Below the pieces are notes generated by a model. The model worked only from the letters and a program-made list of their open reading frames with translations. It was not told where the DNA came from and did not search any database. Source: Antarcticimicrobium sediminis (GTDB lineage Bacteria > Pseudomonadota > Alphaproteobacteria > Rhodobacterales > Rhodobacteraceae). Taken from it: a DNA stretch of 64,000 nucleotides. Shown piece by piece: positions 9,553 to 18,284 of the stretch (positions within the stretch are counted from its first letter, which is position 1; each line of letters opens with the position of its first letter). The stretch covers positions 310,001-374,000 of the forward strand of contig NZ_SMFP01000003.1 of the NCBI RefSeq assembly GCF_004348975.1. Direction: 5' to 3'. A program made the position numbers and the translations under genes.

Positions 9553-9580
9553 TTGACGGGGGCGGCTATCGTGATAGCCA
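9553..9580 (+). promoter_or_regulatory. promoter with a 16-bp operator palindrome before the EamA gene
   Basis: TTGACG at 9553–9558 and TAGCCA at 9575–9580 have 16-bp spacing. Between and over them lies the perfect dyad GGCTATC-GT-GATAGCC at 9564–9579. The placement suggests a repressor site occluding the promoter of the EamA gene (start 9605, GGGAGG upstream). No regulator gene lies adjacent. Confidence 0.45.
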
Positions 9581-9604
9581 ACAGGCAGTCTTACGGGAGG
9601 GGCC

Positions 9605-10585
9605 ATGCAAATCGCTGCGCAAAGTCGACCGGGGGCAGGAATCGTCCTCGTTCTGATCGGGGTCCTGTCCATTTCGGTCAACGACATGCTGATCAAGCAA
9701 CTGTCGGGCGGCTACCCGCTCCATCAGGTGGTGTTCACCCGTTCGGCCATTGGCATCCTGTTCAGCCTGACGATGGTGCAGCTCGAAGGGGGCTGGTCGG
9801 TCCTGCGCACCCGGCAACCGGGGCTGCACATGCTGCGCGGGCTGATGGTGGTCATCGCCAACATGACCTTTTTCCTTGCGCTGGCGGTGCTGCCGTTGGC
9901 CGATGCCACGGCGCTGTTCTTTGCCGCGCCGCTTTTCATCACGTTGCTATCGATCCCGCTTCTGGGCGAAAAGGTCGGACCGCTGCGCATGGGCGCCGTG
10001 ATCGTCGGCTTTGCCGGGGTGGTGCTCATGCAGCGCCCTTGGCAGGGCAGCGGCGACCTGGAGGTCAGTCGCCTGATGCTGCTGCTGCCGGTGCTCTCGG
10101 CGCTGGCCTATGCGCTCATGCAGATCATGACGCGCAAACTGGGGGCCACCACCAAGGCCTCGGCGCTGGCGGTCTATATTCAGGCAATGTTCATTCTGGT
10201 CTCACTGGGATTCTGGGTGGTCGCCGGCGACGGCCGCTTTGCCGAGGCCAGCAACAATGCCAGCGTGCAGTTCCTGTTGCGCGCCTGGGTCTGGCCGCGG
10301 GACGGCGACTGGATCTATCTTGTCGGTCTGGGGATGAACGCGGCGATCATCGGTTATTGTCTGAGCCAAGCCTATCGGTTGGCCGATGCCGCCACGGTCG
10401 CACCGTTCGAATATGTGGGCTTGCCGCTGGCGGTCTTTTGGGGCTGGGCGATCTGGGGCTCCCTGCCCTCGTGGGAGGTGTGGACAGGCATCGCCCTGAT
10501 CATGGGCGCGGGGCTGTTCGTGTTCCTGCGCGAACAGCAAAAGGCGCGCCGGATCGCGCGCACCGGCCTTGGCCGACGGGACTGA
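9605..10585 (+). CDS. EamA/DMT-superfamily permease
   Basis: A 326-residue ten-helix drug/metabolite transporter with two EamA halves. The first runs from GIVLVLIGVLSISVNDMLIK to about residue 145. The second begins near SALAYALMQIMTRKLG and ends at GAGLFVFLREQQKARR. VLPLADATALFFAAPLF and a matching late segment (ADAATVAPFEYVGLPLAV) are typical of this superfamily. It stands alone, divergent from the CoxG-like gene and convergent with the downstream ABC operon. The substrate cannot be told from sequence. Confidence 0.92.
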   Translation: MQIAAQSRPGAGIVLVLIGVLSISVNDMLIKQLSGGYPLHQVVFTRSAIGILFSLTMVQLEGGWSVLRTRQPGLHMLRGLMVVIANMTFFLALAVLPLADATALFFAAPLFITLLSIPLLGEKVGPLRMGAVIVGFAGVVLMQRPWQGSGDLEVSRLMLLLPVLSALAYALMQIMTRKLGATTKASALAVYIQAMFILVSLGFWVVAGDGRFAEASNNASVQFLLRAWVWPRDGDWIYLVGLGMNAAIIGYCLSQAYRLADAATVAPFEYVGLPLAVFWGWAIWGSLPSWEVWTGIALIMGAGLFVFLREQQKARRIARTGLGRRD

Positions 10586-10611
10586 GCCCCCCGGCCAAGG
10601 TGCGGCTCAGT
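10567..10611. terminator. interlocked hairpins between convergent genes
   Basis: Two 8-bp perfect stems overlap in pseudoknot order. CCTTGGCC (10567–10574) pairs with GGCCAAGG (10593–10600). ACTGAGCC (10581–10588) pairs with GGCTCAGT (10604–10611). The second stem contains both convergent stop codons. There is no U tract on either strand, so termination efficiency is uncertain, but the position suits a bidirectional terminator. Confidence 0.45.
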
Positions 10612-11413
10612 CCCAGACCTGTTCCAGATCGGGCAGCGGGATCGCATCCAGCAGCTCGCGCGTATAGGCGGCCTGCGGCGCATCGAACAGCGCTTGGGTC
10701 TCGCGGTATTCCACCACCTCGCCGCGATACAGCACCAGCGTGTGACGGCACAGCCTGCGGATCACCGACAGGTCATGGCTGATAAAGGCCAACGTCAGAC
10801 CCAGTTCCTGCACCAGTTGCTCCAACAGGTTCAGCACCTGCGCCTGACTGGAGACATCAAGACCGGAGACGATCTCGTCCGCGAGGATGAAATCCGGCTC
10901 GGTCGCGATGGCCCGCGCGATGCCGACGCGCTGGCGCTGCCCGCCCGACAGCTCATGCGGATAGCGGGTGCGAAAGGCGCGCGGCAGGCCGACGTGATCC
11001 AACGCCTGATCGACCCGCGCCGACACCCGGTCGACCCCCTGCAACCGCAGCGGCCCGGCAATGATCGCGCCCACGGTGCGGCGCGGGTTGAGCGAGGACA
11101 TCGGGTCCTGAAAGATCATCTGGAACCTGCGCCGCAGCGGACGCAACGCATCCTCGTCCAGATGGGTGATGTCCTGTCCGTCGAACCGGATGGCACCGCT
11201 GTCGGGTTCCAGCAGCCGGATCATCGCCCGGCCAAGGGTGGATTTCCCCGAGCCCGAGCCACCGACGATGCCCACCACATCGCCTTTCGCAATGCTCAAC
11301 GAGATGCCCTTGAGGATCTCAACCCGCAGCGCCGGCCCCAGAAGCGGCTTATGCGCCAAGTCGGGAAACGACAGGTGCAGGTTCTCGATGTCATAGATCG
11401 GTGTGTCAGACAT
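10607..11413 (-). CDS. peptide-type ABC importer ATPase (DppF/OppF-like)
   Basis: A 268-residue ATPase of the oligopeptide/dipeptide/nickel class. Walker A GIVGGSGSGKSTLGRAMIRL; signature [15 protein letters not shown]; Walker B FILADEIVSGLDVSSQAQ, with Val-Ser where Pro-Thr or Ala-Val is more usual; H-loop LAFISHDLSVIRRL. The frame is open further upstream, but the MSDTPIYDIENLHLSF start is typical and overlaps the preceding ATPase gene by 8 bp. It is the last gene of the SBP–permease–permease–ATPase–ATPase operon. Confidence 0.92.
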   Translation of the reverse strand: MSDTPIYDIENLHLSFPDLAHKPLLGPALRVEILKGISLSIAKGDVVGIVGGSGSGKSTLGRAMIRLLEPDSGAIRFDGQDITHLDEDALRPLRRRFQMIFQDPMSSLNPRRTVGAIIAGPLRLQGVDRVSARVDQALDHVGLPRAFRTRYPHELSGGQRQRVGIARAIATEPDFILADEIVSGLDVSSQAQVLNLLEQLVQELGLTLAFISHDLSVIRRLCRHTLVLYRGEVVEYRETQALFDAPQAAYTRELLDAIPLPDLEQVWD

Positions 11414-12272
11414 GGGGCTGCATCCTGTCATGGGCGGCAATCTCGGCCTGCACGCCTTCGATCACCGCATCGGGGACCGGGGTCAGGCTGGCATCGGGAT
11501 CGGTGTATTTCGGCGTCGCCGCCAAAAGCGCGGCGGAATAGGGATGGCTCGGATGGGCAAAAAACGGCTCCACCCGGGTATCTTCCAGCACTAGGCCGCC
11601 AAACAGCACCGTCAGCGACTGGCACACCTTGGAGACCACGCCCAGATCATGGGTCACGAACAGCAACGCGGTGCCGTGGCGCTGTTGCATCTGCCTGATC
11701 AGCTTCAGGATCTGTTTCTGCACCGTTACGTCAAGCGCCGTGGTCGGCTCGTCCGCGATGATCAGCCGGGGTTCGGCGGCAAAGGCCGAAGCGATCAGAA
11801 TGCGTTGACGCATCCCGCCCGAGAGCTCATGCGGATAGGCCCGCATCACCCGCTCCGGCTCGGGGATCGAGACCTCGTGCAACAGCTCCAGCGCGCGCAT
11901 CTGGGCATCCTGCCGGGTCCATCCAAGGATATCGACCAGCCGGTTGGTGATCTGCGGCCCGACCCGGCGCGACGGGTTCAGCGCGGTCAGCGGGTCCTGC
12001 GGGATCAGCGCCGCCTTGGCCCCGATCACCCGACGCCGATCGCGCGGACGCATCGCCAGAAGATCCTCGCCGTCCAGCAGGATGCGGCCCGATGTGACCT
12101 GCACCGCCAGCGGCAAGGTGCCCAGAACTGCCTTGCCGATCATGCTTTTGCCGGCCCCGCTTTCGCCCACCAGCCCGCGCACCTCGCCAGCCTCGACCGA
12201 CAGCGACACGTCGCGCAGGATCGGCGATGGCCCCACATGGGCGCTCAGATTCTCGATCGTCAGAAAACTCAT
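11406..12272 (-). CDS. peptide-type ABC importer ATPase (DppD/OppD-like)
   Basis: A 288-residue ATPase. Walker A LVGESGAGKSMIGKAVLG; signature LSGGMRQRILIASAF; Walker B LIIADEPTTALDVTVQKQI; H-loop LLFVTHDLGVVSKVC. The C-terminus has the oligopeptide-type segment (HPSHPYSAALLAATPKY). It starts at MSFLTIENL, where the ATG overlaps the stop of the upstream permease as ATGA; a much longer frame exists but would overlap that gene deeply. The importer it powers is likely the one whose binding protein lies upstream at 14191–15720. Confidence 0.92.
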   Translation of the reverse strand: MSFLTIENLSAHVGPSPILRDVSLSVEAGEVRGLVGESGAGKSMIGKAVLGTLPLAVQVTSGRILLDGEDLLAMRPRDRRRVIGAKAALIPQDPLTALNPSRRVGPQITNRLVDILGWTRQDAQMRALELLHEVSIPEPERVMRAYPHELSGGMRQRILIASAFAAEPRLIIADEPTTALDVTVQKQILKLIRQMQQRHGTALLFVTHDLGVVSKVCQSLTVLFGGLVLEDTRVEPFFAHPSHPYSAALLAATPKYTDPDASLTPVPDAVIEGVQAEIAAHDRMQPHV

Positions 12273-13120
12273 CTCAGCACCGGATCGAAATGGTCCTTCA
12301 GCCCTTCGCCAAGCTGGCTGAAGCTGAGGACGGTCAGAAACAAGGTGACCAGCGGAAACACCAGCACCCACCACGCCTGATGGATCGACAGACGACCTTC
12401 CGAGATCATGCTGCCCCAGGTCGGTTGATCGGTCGAGATCGACAGGTTGACGAAACTCAGGATCGCTTCGACGATCACCGCGATGCCCATTTCCAGCGTC
12501 AGCAGAACGACGATGGTGGGCAACACATTGGGCAGGATCTCGGCTAGCATGATGGAAAACCGTTTGCGCCCCGAGACCTGCGCCGAGGCGACATAGTCCA
12601 TCGCACCCTGACTCATCGCCTCGGCCCGGATGACGCGGGCAAAGCGGGTCCAGTCGATCACCACGATGGCGATGATGATTGAACTCAACCCGGTGCCCAG
12701 AACCGCGATCAACAGGATGGCGAACAGCACCGGCGGAAAAGCCATCCAGATATCGACAAGCCGCGAGATCACCATGTCCGGCCAGCCGCGGAAATAGCCC
12801 GCGATCAGCCCCAGAAACGACCCGATCAGGCAGGTCAGCGTGCCCGCGATCAGGGCCACCCCCAGCGCCAGCCGCGCCCCATAGATGATGCGGCTGAGCA
12901 CATCACGCCCCAGCGAATCCGAGCCCAGCGGAAACGCGGCGTCGGACCCCGCCTCCCAGAACGGCGGCAGGCGGGCGCCGAACAGATCCTGCATCAGCGG
13001 GTCCTGCGGCGCGATCAGCGGCGCAAACACCGCCGCCAGCACCAGCAAGCCCAGCCAACTGGCCGACAACCAAAGCCGCACCCCGGCGCGACGTTTCACA
13101 AGTCCACGTGCATCAGCCAT
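12269..13120 (-). CDS. peptide-type ABC importer permease (DppC-like)
   Basis: A 283-residue inner-membrane permease. Its long periplasmic loop contains PLGSDSLGRDVLSRIIYGAR, the family hallmark. The EAA-like coupling segment is DYVASAQVSGRKRFSIMLAE. About six helices are seen. It overlaps the DppB-like gene by 8 bp and the next ATPase by ATGA. The N-terminal stretch (MADARGLVKRRAGVRLWL) is basic, consistent with a cytoplasmic start. Confidence 0.93.
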   Translation of the reverse strand: MADARGLVKRRAGVRLWLSASWLGLLVLAAVFAPLIAPQDPLMQDLFGARLPPFWEAGSDAAFPLGSDSLGRDVLSRIIYGARLALGVALIAGTLTCLIGSFLGLIAGYFRGWPDMVISRLVDIWMAFPPVLFAILLIAVLGTGLSSIIIAIVVIDWTRFARVIRAEAMSQGAMDYVASAQVSGRKRFSIMLAEILPNVLPTIVVLLTLEMGIAVIVEAILSFVNLSISTDQPTWGSMISEGRLSIHQAWWVLVFPLVTLFLTVLSFSQLGEGLKDHFDPVLR

Positions 13121-14123
13121 TGCGCAACCTCGGGTTCAGGGCAGCATAGGTCAAATCAACGACCAGATTGACCACCGTAAAGATCAAAGCGAACAGGATC
13201 ACGATCCCCTGTATCAAGGGCAGATCGCGGTTGATCACCGCGTCGATCGCCATATTGCCCAGCCCCTCATAGGAAAACAGCCGCTCGATGATGACGGTGC
13301 CGCCGATCAGAAAGGTAAACTGCACCCCGATCAGGGTCAGCGTCGGCAGCACGGCATTGGGCAGCGCCTCATGCGTGATGACGTGGTTTTCGCCATAGCC
13401 CTTGGTGCGCGACAGCGTCACGTAATCCAGATGCATGGTTTCCTTCAGCGATTGTTTCAGAAGCTGGGAAATAATCGCCGCCAGCGGGATCGCCAGCGCC
13501 AGCGCGGGCATGAACATATGCGACACCAGATCGGCCCAGATATCAAAGCGCAGCCGCAGCACGCTTTCGAACAGGTAGAAATTGGTGACGAACGGCAGAT
13601 CCAACGCCGGCGAGACCCGGCCCGAGATATGAAAGACCGGCCACAGCACCCCGAACAGCAGGATAAACACCAGCCCCCAAAGGAAATCCGGCACCGACAG
13701 CGCCATACCATTGACGATGTCGATGGTGCCTTCGGTCCTTGTGCCGCGCCGCCGCGTTCCGGTCAGCGCTAGCGTGCCGCCAAGGATCACCGCGATCACC
13801 AGCGCCATGATCGACAGCTCGAGCGTCGCAGGCAGCCGCGACAAGACCAGCTTCAGCACCGGTTGGCGCGAGGTGATCGAGGTGCCGAAATCACCGTGCA
13901 GCACGCCGTTCAGCCAGATCACGAATTGTTCGGGGATGGTCTTGTCCAGCCCGTAAAGCGCCTTGAGCCGGGCGATGTCCTCTTCCCCCGCACCGGGGGG
14001 CAGCATCATGGCGATCGGGTTGCCGGGCACGACGCGGATAACGAAAAAGACGATGATGGCCACGCCGATCAGCGTGATCGCCATGGTCAGCAATCGCAGC
14101 AGGATCCGTCTGAGCAATGTCAT
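13113..14123 (-). CDS. peptide-type ABC importer permease (DppB-like)
   Basis: A 336-residue permease starting LLRRILLRLLTMAITLIGVA, the usual DppB N-terminal helix. It also carries FVIRVVPGNPIAMM and LYGLDKTIPEQFVIWLNGVL (both DppB-type), FGTSITSRQPV, and the coupling segment HLDYVTLSRTKGYGENHV. The loop between helices 3 and 5 is longer than in E. coli DppB. It follows the binding-protein gene after a 67-bp gap that contains a strong hairpin. Confidence 0.93.
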   Translation of the reverse strand: MTLLRRILLRLLTMAITLIGVAIIVFFVIRVVPGNPIAMMLPPGAGEEDIARLKALYGLDKTIPEQFVIWLNGVLHGDFGTSITSRQPVLKLVLSRLPATLELSIMALVIAVILGGTLALTGTRRRGTRTEGTIDIVNGMALSVPDFLWGLVFILLFGVLWPVFHISGRVSPALDLPFVTNFYLFESVLRLRFDIWADLVSHMFMPALALAIPLAAIISQLLKQSLKETMHLDYVTLSRTKGYGENHVITHEALPNAVLPTLTLIGVQFTFLIGGTVIIERLFSYEGLGNMAIDAVINRDLPLIQGIVILFALIFTVVNLVVDLTYAALNPRLRNG

Positions 14124-14140
14124 GAATATGTTTCCAAATG

Positions 14141-14168
14141 CCGGAGGGCGGATCGTGCCGCCCTCCGG
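14141..14168 (-). terminator. hairpin between binding-protein and permease genes
   Basis: CCGGAGGGCGG (14141–14151) pairs perfectly with CCGCCCTCCGG (14158–14168) around a 6-nt loop. It sits after the binding-protein stop and before the permease start within one operon and has no U tract. It more likely protects the 5' segment or causes partial termination than acts as a full terminator. Confidence 0.55.
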
Positions 14169-14190
14169 TCAGAAGTTTGCAAGAATGCGA

Positions 14191-15720
14191 TCAGGCGCGG
14201 GTCATCAGATGCGGCAACAGCGCGCCCGAGGCATGCGGGACCACCTTGATGCCCGGCGCATGCAGGATCGGCTGCACGTATTGCAGCAACGGCAGCACCA
14301 GCGCGTTGTCGGCAATATAACGGCTGACGCCCTTCCAGCCTTCAATGCGCTTGGCCTCGTCCGGTTCGCCCCAGAGCGGGTTGATCATGTCGATCAGATC
14401 CTGTCCGTCCCAAACCGAGTGGGGCGAGGGGCCATACATGGCAAACCCGGTCGAGGTTGTCGGATCGCCCACCGAGTTGCCCCAGTTGTAGAACGCCGCC
14501 GGTGCAAGTTGGTCGGCCGCGCGCAGTTCGTAATGCTTGGCGACCTCATAGACTTCGATCTCGGCCTCGATGCCAACCCGACGCCACAGCCCGACGATGG
14601 CTTGGATGATCTCATAATCCTTGGGCTTGAAACCACGGGTGGTCTGGATGGTGAACTTGACCGGGTTGTCGGTGGAATAGCCAGATTCAGCCAACAGCGC
14701 CTTGGCCCCTTCGGGGTCATAGGGCGTCTTGATGGTGGCATCATAGGCGTCGTATTCCGGCGTCTCAAGCGTATCGATCGGCACGCCATAGCCCGACAGA
14801 AGGCGGTCGACGATGGCCTGTTTGTCCACCGCCATGACGGCGGCCTTGCGCACGTTCGGGTCGGTCATCACCTCGATATCGTTGAAGAAGATCATCCCGA
14901 TATCCGAAATCGGCGCGGCGACACCTTCCAGTTTGCCGGCCTTGAGGCGGTCAAACTCTTCATAGGGCATTTCCAGCGTGACATGGGAATTGCCCGATTC
15001 CACCTCGGCCACGCGGGCGGCGGCGTCGGTGACGAACTTGATCGTCACGGATTTGAACTCCGGCGCGCCGCCCCAGTAGTTTTCGTTTGCCTTCAGGCGG
15101 ACATAGGCGTTGCGCTCGTATTTCTCGACCATATAGGGGCCGGTGCCGATCGGCGCGGCCTCGAACCCGTCGGCGCCGACCTTTTCGTAATAGGCCTTGG
15201 GCAGCACGTAACCGGTGAGGAAGTACATCCATTTGAAGATGGTCGGGTCGAACTGTTTCACGTCGGCAATGACGCGATTGTCCTCGACCCGGTGGTTTTC
15301 CAGCGTGCCCCAGACGAACTGGATCGGGCTTCCGGTCTCGGGGTTGGCAACGCGCGCCAGGCTCCAGGCCACGTCCTCGGCGGTAAAGTCCGACCCATCG
15401 TGCCATTTCACGCCTTCGCGCACATCCATCCAGATCTGGCTGCGGTCGTCATTCCAACCCCAGGCGGTCAGCAGGCCGGGGGCCGGTGCAAGGTCGGGTT
15501 GTTGCAGGATGAACTGATCGAATACCGACTGGTAGATGCCCTGAATGGTCGGGTTCACCGCCGAGGAGCCCACGGTCGGATCCCAGCTCGGCAGGTTGAC
15601 GTTATAGGCGATGATCAGCTCGTCGATCTGTTGCGCCCAGGCGAAGTTCGGCGCGGCAGCGGCCAGTGTAGCGGCGGCCGCCGTGCCCTTGAGCAGGCTG
15701 CGTCGTGTCAGTTTGGTCAT
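14191..15720 (-). CDS. Tat-exported family 5 solute-binding protein
   Basis: A 509-residue periplasmic binding protein of the DppA/OppA (SBP_bac_5) family. The N-terminus MTKLTRRSLLKGTAAAATLA is a twin-arginine signal, with likely cleavage after NFAWA. The family core is visible (LAPAPGLLTAWGWN, VKWHDGSDFTAEDVAWSL, PIGTGPYMVEKYERNAYVRL, YDPEGAKALLAESGY). It is the first gene of the five-gene importer operon and lies 86 bp from a phytoene-desaturase-like oxidoreductase on the same strand. Family members carry peptides, opines, nickel or plant compounds; the ligand here may be linked to the neighbouring aryl-catabolic genes. Confidence 0.93.
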   Translation of the reverse strand: MTKLTRRSLLKGTAAAATLAAAAPNFAWAQQIDELIIAYNVNLPSWDPTVGSSAVNPTIQGIYQSVFDQFILQQPDLAPAPGLLTAWGWNDDRSQIWMDVREGVKWHDGSDFTAEDVAWSLARVANPETGSPIQFVWGTLENHRVEDNRVIADVKQFDPTIFKWMYFLTGYVLPKAYYEKVGADGFEAAPIGTGPYMVEKYERNAYVRLKANENYWGGAPEFKSVTIKFVTDAAARVAEVESGNSHVTLEMPYEEFDRLKAGKLEGVAAPISDIGMIFFNDIEVMTDPNVRKAAVMAVDKQAIVDRLLSGYGVPIDTLETPEYDAYDATIKTPYDPEGAKALLAESGYSTDNPVKFTIQTTRGFKPKDYEIIQAIVGLWRRVGIEAEIEVYEVAKHYELRAADQLAPAAFYNWGNSVGDPTTSTGFAMYGPSPHSVWDGQDLIDMINPLWGEPDEAKRIEGWKGVSRYIADNALVLPLLQYVQPILHAPGIKVVPHASGALLPHLMTRA

Positions 15721-15806
15721 GTCGTTCCCCTGTTGATTTTGTAGGATTTGTTATTCGTTTTGTACGGTCTGTCTTACCATAGGTTCGGTCGATTTCTCCT
15801 GATCGG

Positions 15807-17381
15807 TTATTTCCCGGCCAGTTTCAGGCCAAGCTGATACCCGGCCCCGGCGCCTGTCCCGGCCCCGGGCCAAACGGCGGCGCCGGTCTGGTACAGCCCG
15901 GTGATCGGGGTCGAGCCGTCGGCATATCCGCGCGCCGGACGGAACAGGAAATGCTGGCTCAGGTGGTGACTGCCACACACCTGATCGCCGCCGACAAGGT
16001 TGGGATTGTCGGCCTCCAGATCCGTGGGCGCGACGATGCGCTGCGCCAGAATCTTGGAGCGGGTGCCGGGGGCATAGTGTTCGATCAGCGCCAGCGCGCG
16101 CTCAGCAAAGGGCTGCGCCGCCTCGTCCCAACTGGTCGCCGTGATCTTACCGGCGGCATCGCCCCGGATCTCGCCCGGGGCCATGCGCACCTGCACCCAA
16201 AGCGTATGCTGCCCTTCGGGGGCGCGGGACGGATCGACGGTGGTGGGTTGGCCCACCACGATCACCGGCTCGTCCGGCAACAGCCCCGCCGTGGCCTGCG
16301 CATAGGTGCGCGCCATCTGATCCAGCGACGGCGCGATATGGACATAGGCATAGTCGCGCAGCTCTGCCCCGGCGGCCCAGTCGGGCAGATCCGACAGCGC
16401 CAGATGGATCATCATCGTGCCCGGCGCATGGCGAAACTTCTTCATCGCGGTATCATAGCGGTCGGTGCCGCTGCCGCCGGTCAGTTCCAGCATCGCGCGC
16501 GGCGCCACATTGGCGATCACCGCCCGGTTTGCGGTAATGGTCTCGCCGCCCGCGATCACGCCGGTCGCCTTGCCATCCGCATGCAGGATGCGTTCAACCG
16601 GGGTGCTGCACAGAATGCGCCCGCCGCGGGCCTCGATCGCGCCCTGCATGGCGGTGACAATGGTGCCCGCCCCGCCTTTGCCCAAGGCCATGCCAAAGGC
16701 CTGGTTCGCCATCGCTTCAAGATAGGGGAACATCGCCCCCCCGGTGATATCGGGGGCAAAATCCAGATGCATCCCCCACGAGCCGAGAAGTGCCCGAAGT
16801 TTAGGCGATTCGAAGGTTTCCTCAAGCCAGACACGCGGGGAAGAGGCCAGAAAACGCGCCAGATCCAAGCTGCCGCCGGCCCCTTTCTTGCGCAGGGATT
16901 TCCACGCTATAGATGCTATTGCACGTAAATTCATCCGTGCCCCCAGCAATCCGAGGATATGTTCGGACTCGGCAGGAAAGGCCGCCGTCAGCGCATCCCA
17001 TGCTTGCGCGTCGGTCTCTGACATCGCCGCGATGCGGGCGCGGTTCGCCACCGCATCGGTGCCGATCCCAAGCCATGTATCATCCGGGAAGACGCTGGCA
17101 AAACAGTTGCTTGCCCCGACGAACTCCAACCCATGCGTCGCCAGTTCCGCTGCATTCTCTTGAAAATACGGGGAGCCGGCAAACATGGACAGATTCATCG
17201 CGGCCCAGTCATGGGCAAAACCCGCGCCGGTATATTCCCCTGTGCGCACGGCACCACCGGGTTCGTCCGCCTGCTCCAGCACGATCACCGACCAGCCGCG
17301 TTTGGCCAGATGGTGCGCACAGACCAGCGAATTGACACCGCTGCCAATAATAACTGCATCCGCAGATAACTGTCCCAACAC
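15807..17381 (-). CDS. phytoene-desaturase-like FAD oxidoreductase
   Basis: A flavoprotein of the phytoene dehydrogenase-related class. The FAD dinucleotide-binding motif is IIGSGVNSLVCAHHLAKRGW, followed by VLEQADEPGGAVRTGEYTGAG. The C-terminus ends GLYQTGAAVWPGAGTGAGAG. A GTG start at 17381 (524 residues) is chosen: AGGGAG lies just upstream and the N-terminus then begins near the Rossmann fold. A longer ATG frame reaches 17435 but would extend into the divergent promoter region. It is paralogous to the gene at 18285–19853. No carotenoid genes are nearby, so the substrate is probably not a carotenoid. Confidence 0.82.
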   Translation of the reverse strand: MLGQLSADAVIIGSGVNSLVCAHHLAKRGWSVIVLEQADEPGGAVRTGEYTGAGFAHDWAAMNLSMFAGSPYFQENAAELATHGLEFVGASNCFASVFPDDTWLGIGTDAVANRARIAAMSETDAQAWDALTAAFPAESEHILGLLGARMNLRAIASIAWKSLRKKGAGGSLDLARFLASSPRVWLEETFESPKLRALLGSWGMHLDFAPDITGGAMFPYLEAMANQAFGMALGKGGAGTIVTAMQGAIEARGGRILCSTPVERILHADGKATGVIAGGETITANRAVIANVAPRAMLELTGGSGTDRYDTAMKKFRHAPGTMMIHLALSDLPDWAAGAELRDYAYVHIAPSLDQMARTYAQATAGLLPDEPVIVVGQPTTVDPSRAPEGQHTLWVQVRMAPGEIRGDAAGKITATSWDEAAQPFAERALALIEHYAPGTRSKILAQRIVAPTDLEADNPNLVGGDQVCGSHHLSQHFLFRPARGYADGSTPITGLYQTGAAVWPGAGTGAGAGYQLGLKLAGK

Positions 17382-17488
17382 ATACTCCCTATTCTTACCA
17401 ATATATTTGCAAAAGCATTTAATCCTGTCTAGCATTGTTTCACATCCAGACGCCTGAGAGTGGCGTCAAGTCAGCTGAGGAGCAAAAG
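17382..17488. promoter_or_regulatory. divergent promoter region with a weak dyad
   Basis: This is the only gap between the leftward oxidoreductase and the rightward cyclase–oxidoreductase–MarR–IOR operon. It is AT-rich. At about 17402–17422, TTTGC-AAAA-GCATTT gives a short imperfect dyad that could be a MarR-type operator for the regulator encoded at 19850. AGCTGAGGAG precedes the cyclase ATG at 17489. Confidence 0.4.
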
Positions 17489-18280
17489 ATGAGCGCATCA
17501 AACATTCTGGGCGATCTGGGGGCGATGCTCGCCTCGGGCGGGATCGAAGTGGTCGACTGCACCGGGGTGCTGAGCCCGGACACGCCAATTCTGCAATTGC
17601 CCGAAGATTTCGCCAAGAACACCCCTAAGGTCGAGATCCACAAGATCAGCGAATACGACGAAGACGGCCCGTTCTTTGCGTGGAACTGGATGGTTCTGGG
17701 GGAACATACAGGCACCCATTTCGATGCGCCGCATCACTGGATTACCGGGCGCGACAATCCCGAAGGCTATACCGATACGCTGAAGGTGCAGCGGCTGATC
17801 GCACCGGTCAACGTGCTCGATTTCTCCAAGGAATCCGGGGCCGACTCTGACTTCCTGCTGACCATTGATCATGTAAAGGCCTGGGAGGCCGAGCATGGCG
17901 AGATCAACGCCGGTGAATGGGTCGTTCTGCGCAGCGACTGGGACCAATACGGCGACGACGAAGCCAAGTTCCTGAACGCCGACGAAACCGGCCCGCACAC
18001 CCCCGGACCCACCGCCGAGGTGATCCAGTATCTGATCGACAAGGGCATTGTCGGTTGGGGCAGCCAGTGCATCGGCACCGATGCGGGCATGGCCGGCGGG
18101 ATGCAACCGCCCTACCCGGCGCATAACCTGCTGCATGCCAACAACCGCTTTGGTCTGGCCTCGCTGGCCAATCTGGACCAACTGCCGGCCAAGGGTGCCA
18201 TCCTGATCGTCGCCCCGCTGAAGATCCAGAAGGGCACCGGCAGCCCGATCCGCGCGCTGGCGCTGAAGCCGAAGGACTGA
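17489..18280 (+). CDS. cyclase-family metal-dependent hydrolase
   Basis: A 263-residue protein of the cyclase family (PF04199 type), which includes kynurenine formamidase and isatin hydrolase. The metal-binding signature is GEHTGTHFDAPHHW at about residues 72–85. Another His/Asp-rich segment (GSQCIGTDAG, YPAHNLLHANN) follows near 195–220. The start MSASNIL is chosen over an upstream ATG in frame because GAGGAG stands 8 bases before it. It opens a rightward operon. With an indole-monooxygenase-like enzyme nearby, an isatin-hydrolase-like ring opening is a reasonable hypothesis, not a demonstrated one. Confidence 0.82.
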   Translation: MSASNILGDLGAMLASGGIEVVDCTGVLSPDTPILQLPEDFAKNTPKVEIHKISEYDEDGPFFAWNWMVLGEHTGTHFDAPHHWITGRDNPEGYTDTLKVQRLIAPVNVLDFSKESGADSDFLLTIDHVKAWEAEHGEINAGEWVVLRSDWDQYGDDEAKFLNADETGPHTPGPTAEVIQYLIDKGIVGWGSQCIGTDAGMAGGMQPPYPAHNLLHANNRFGLASLANLDQLPAKGAILIVAPLKIQKGTGSPIRALALKPKD

Positions 18281-18284
18281 AGCC

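Noticed and set aside
13963-15744. A 593-codon rightward frame opposite the binding-protein gene
   Set aside because: The minus strand carries a complete Tat-exported family 5 binding protein with all expected segments.
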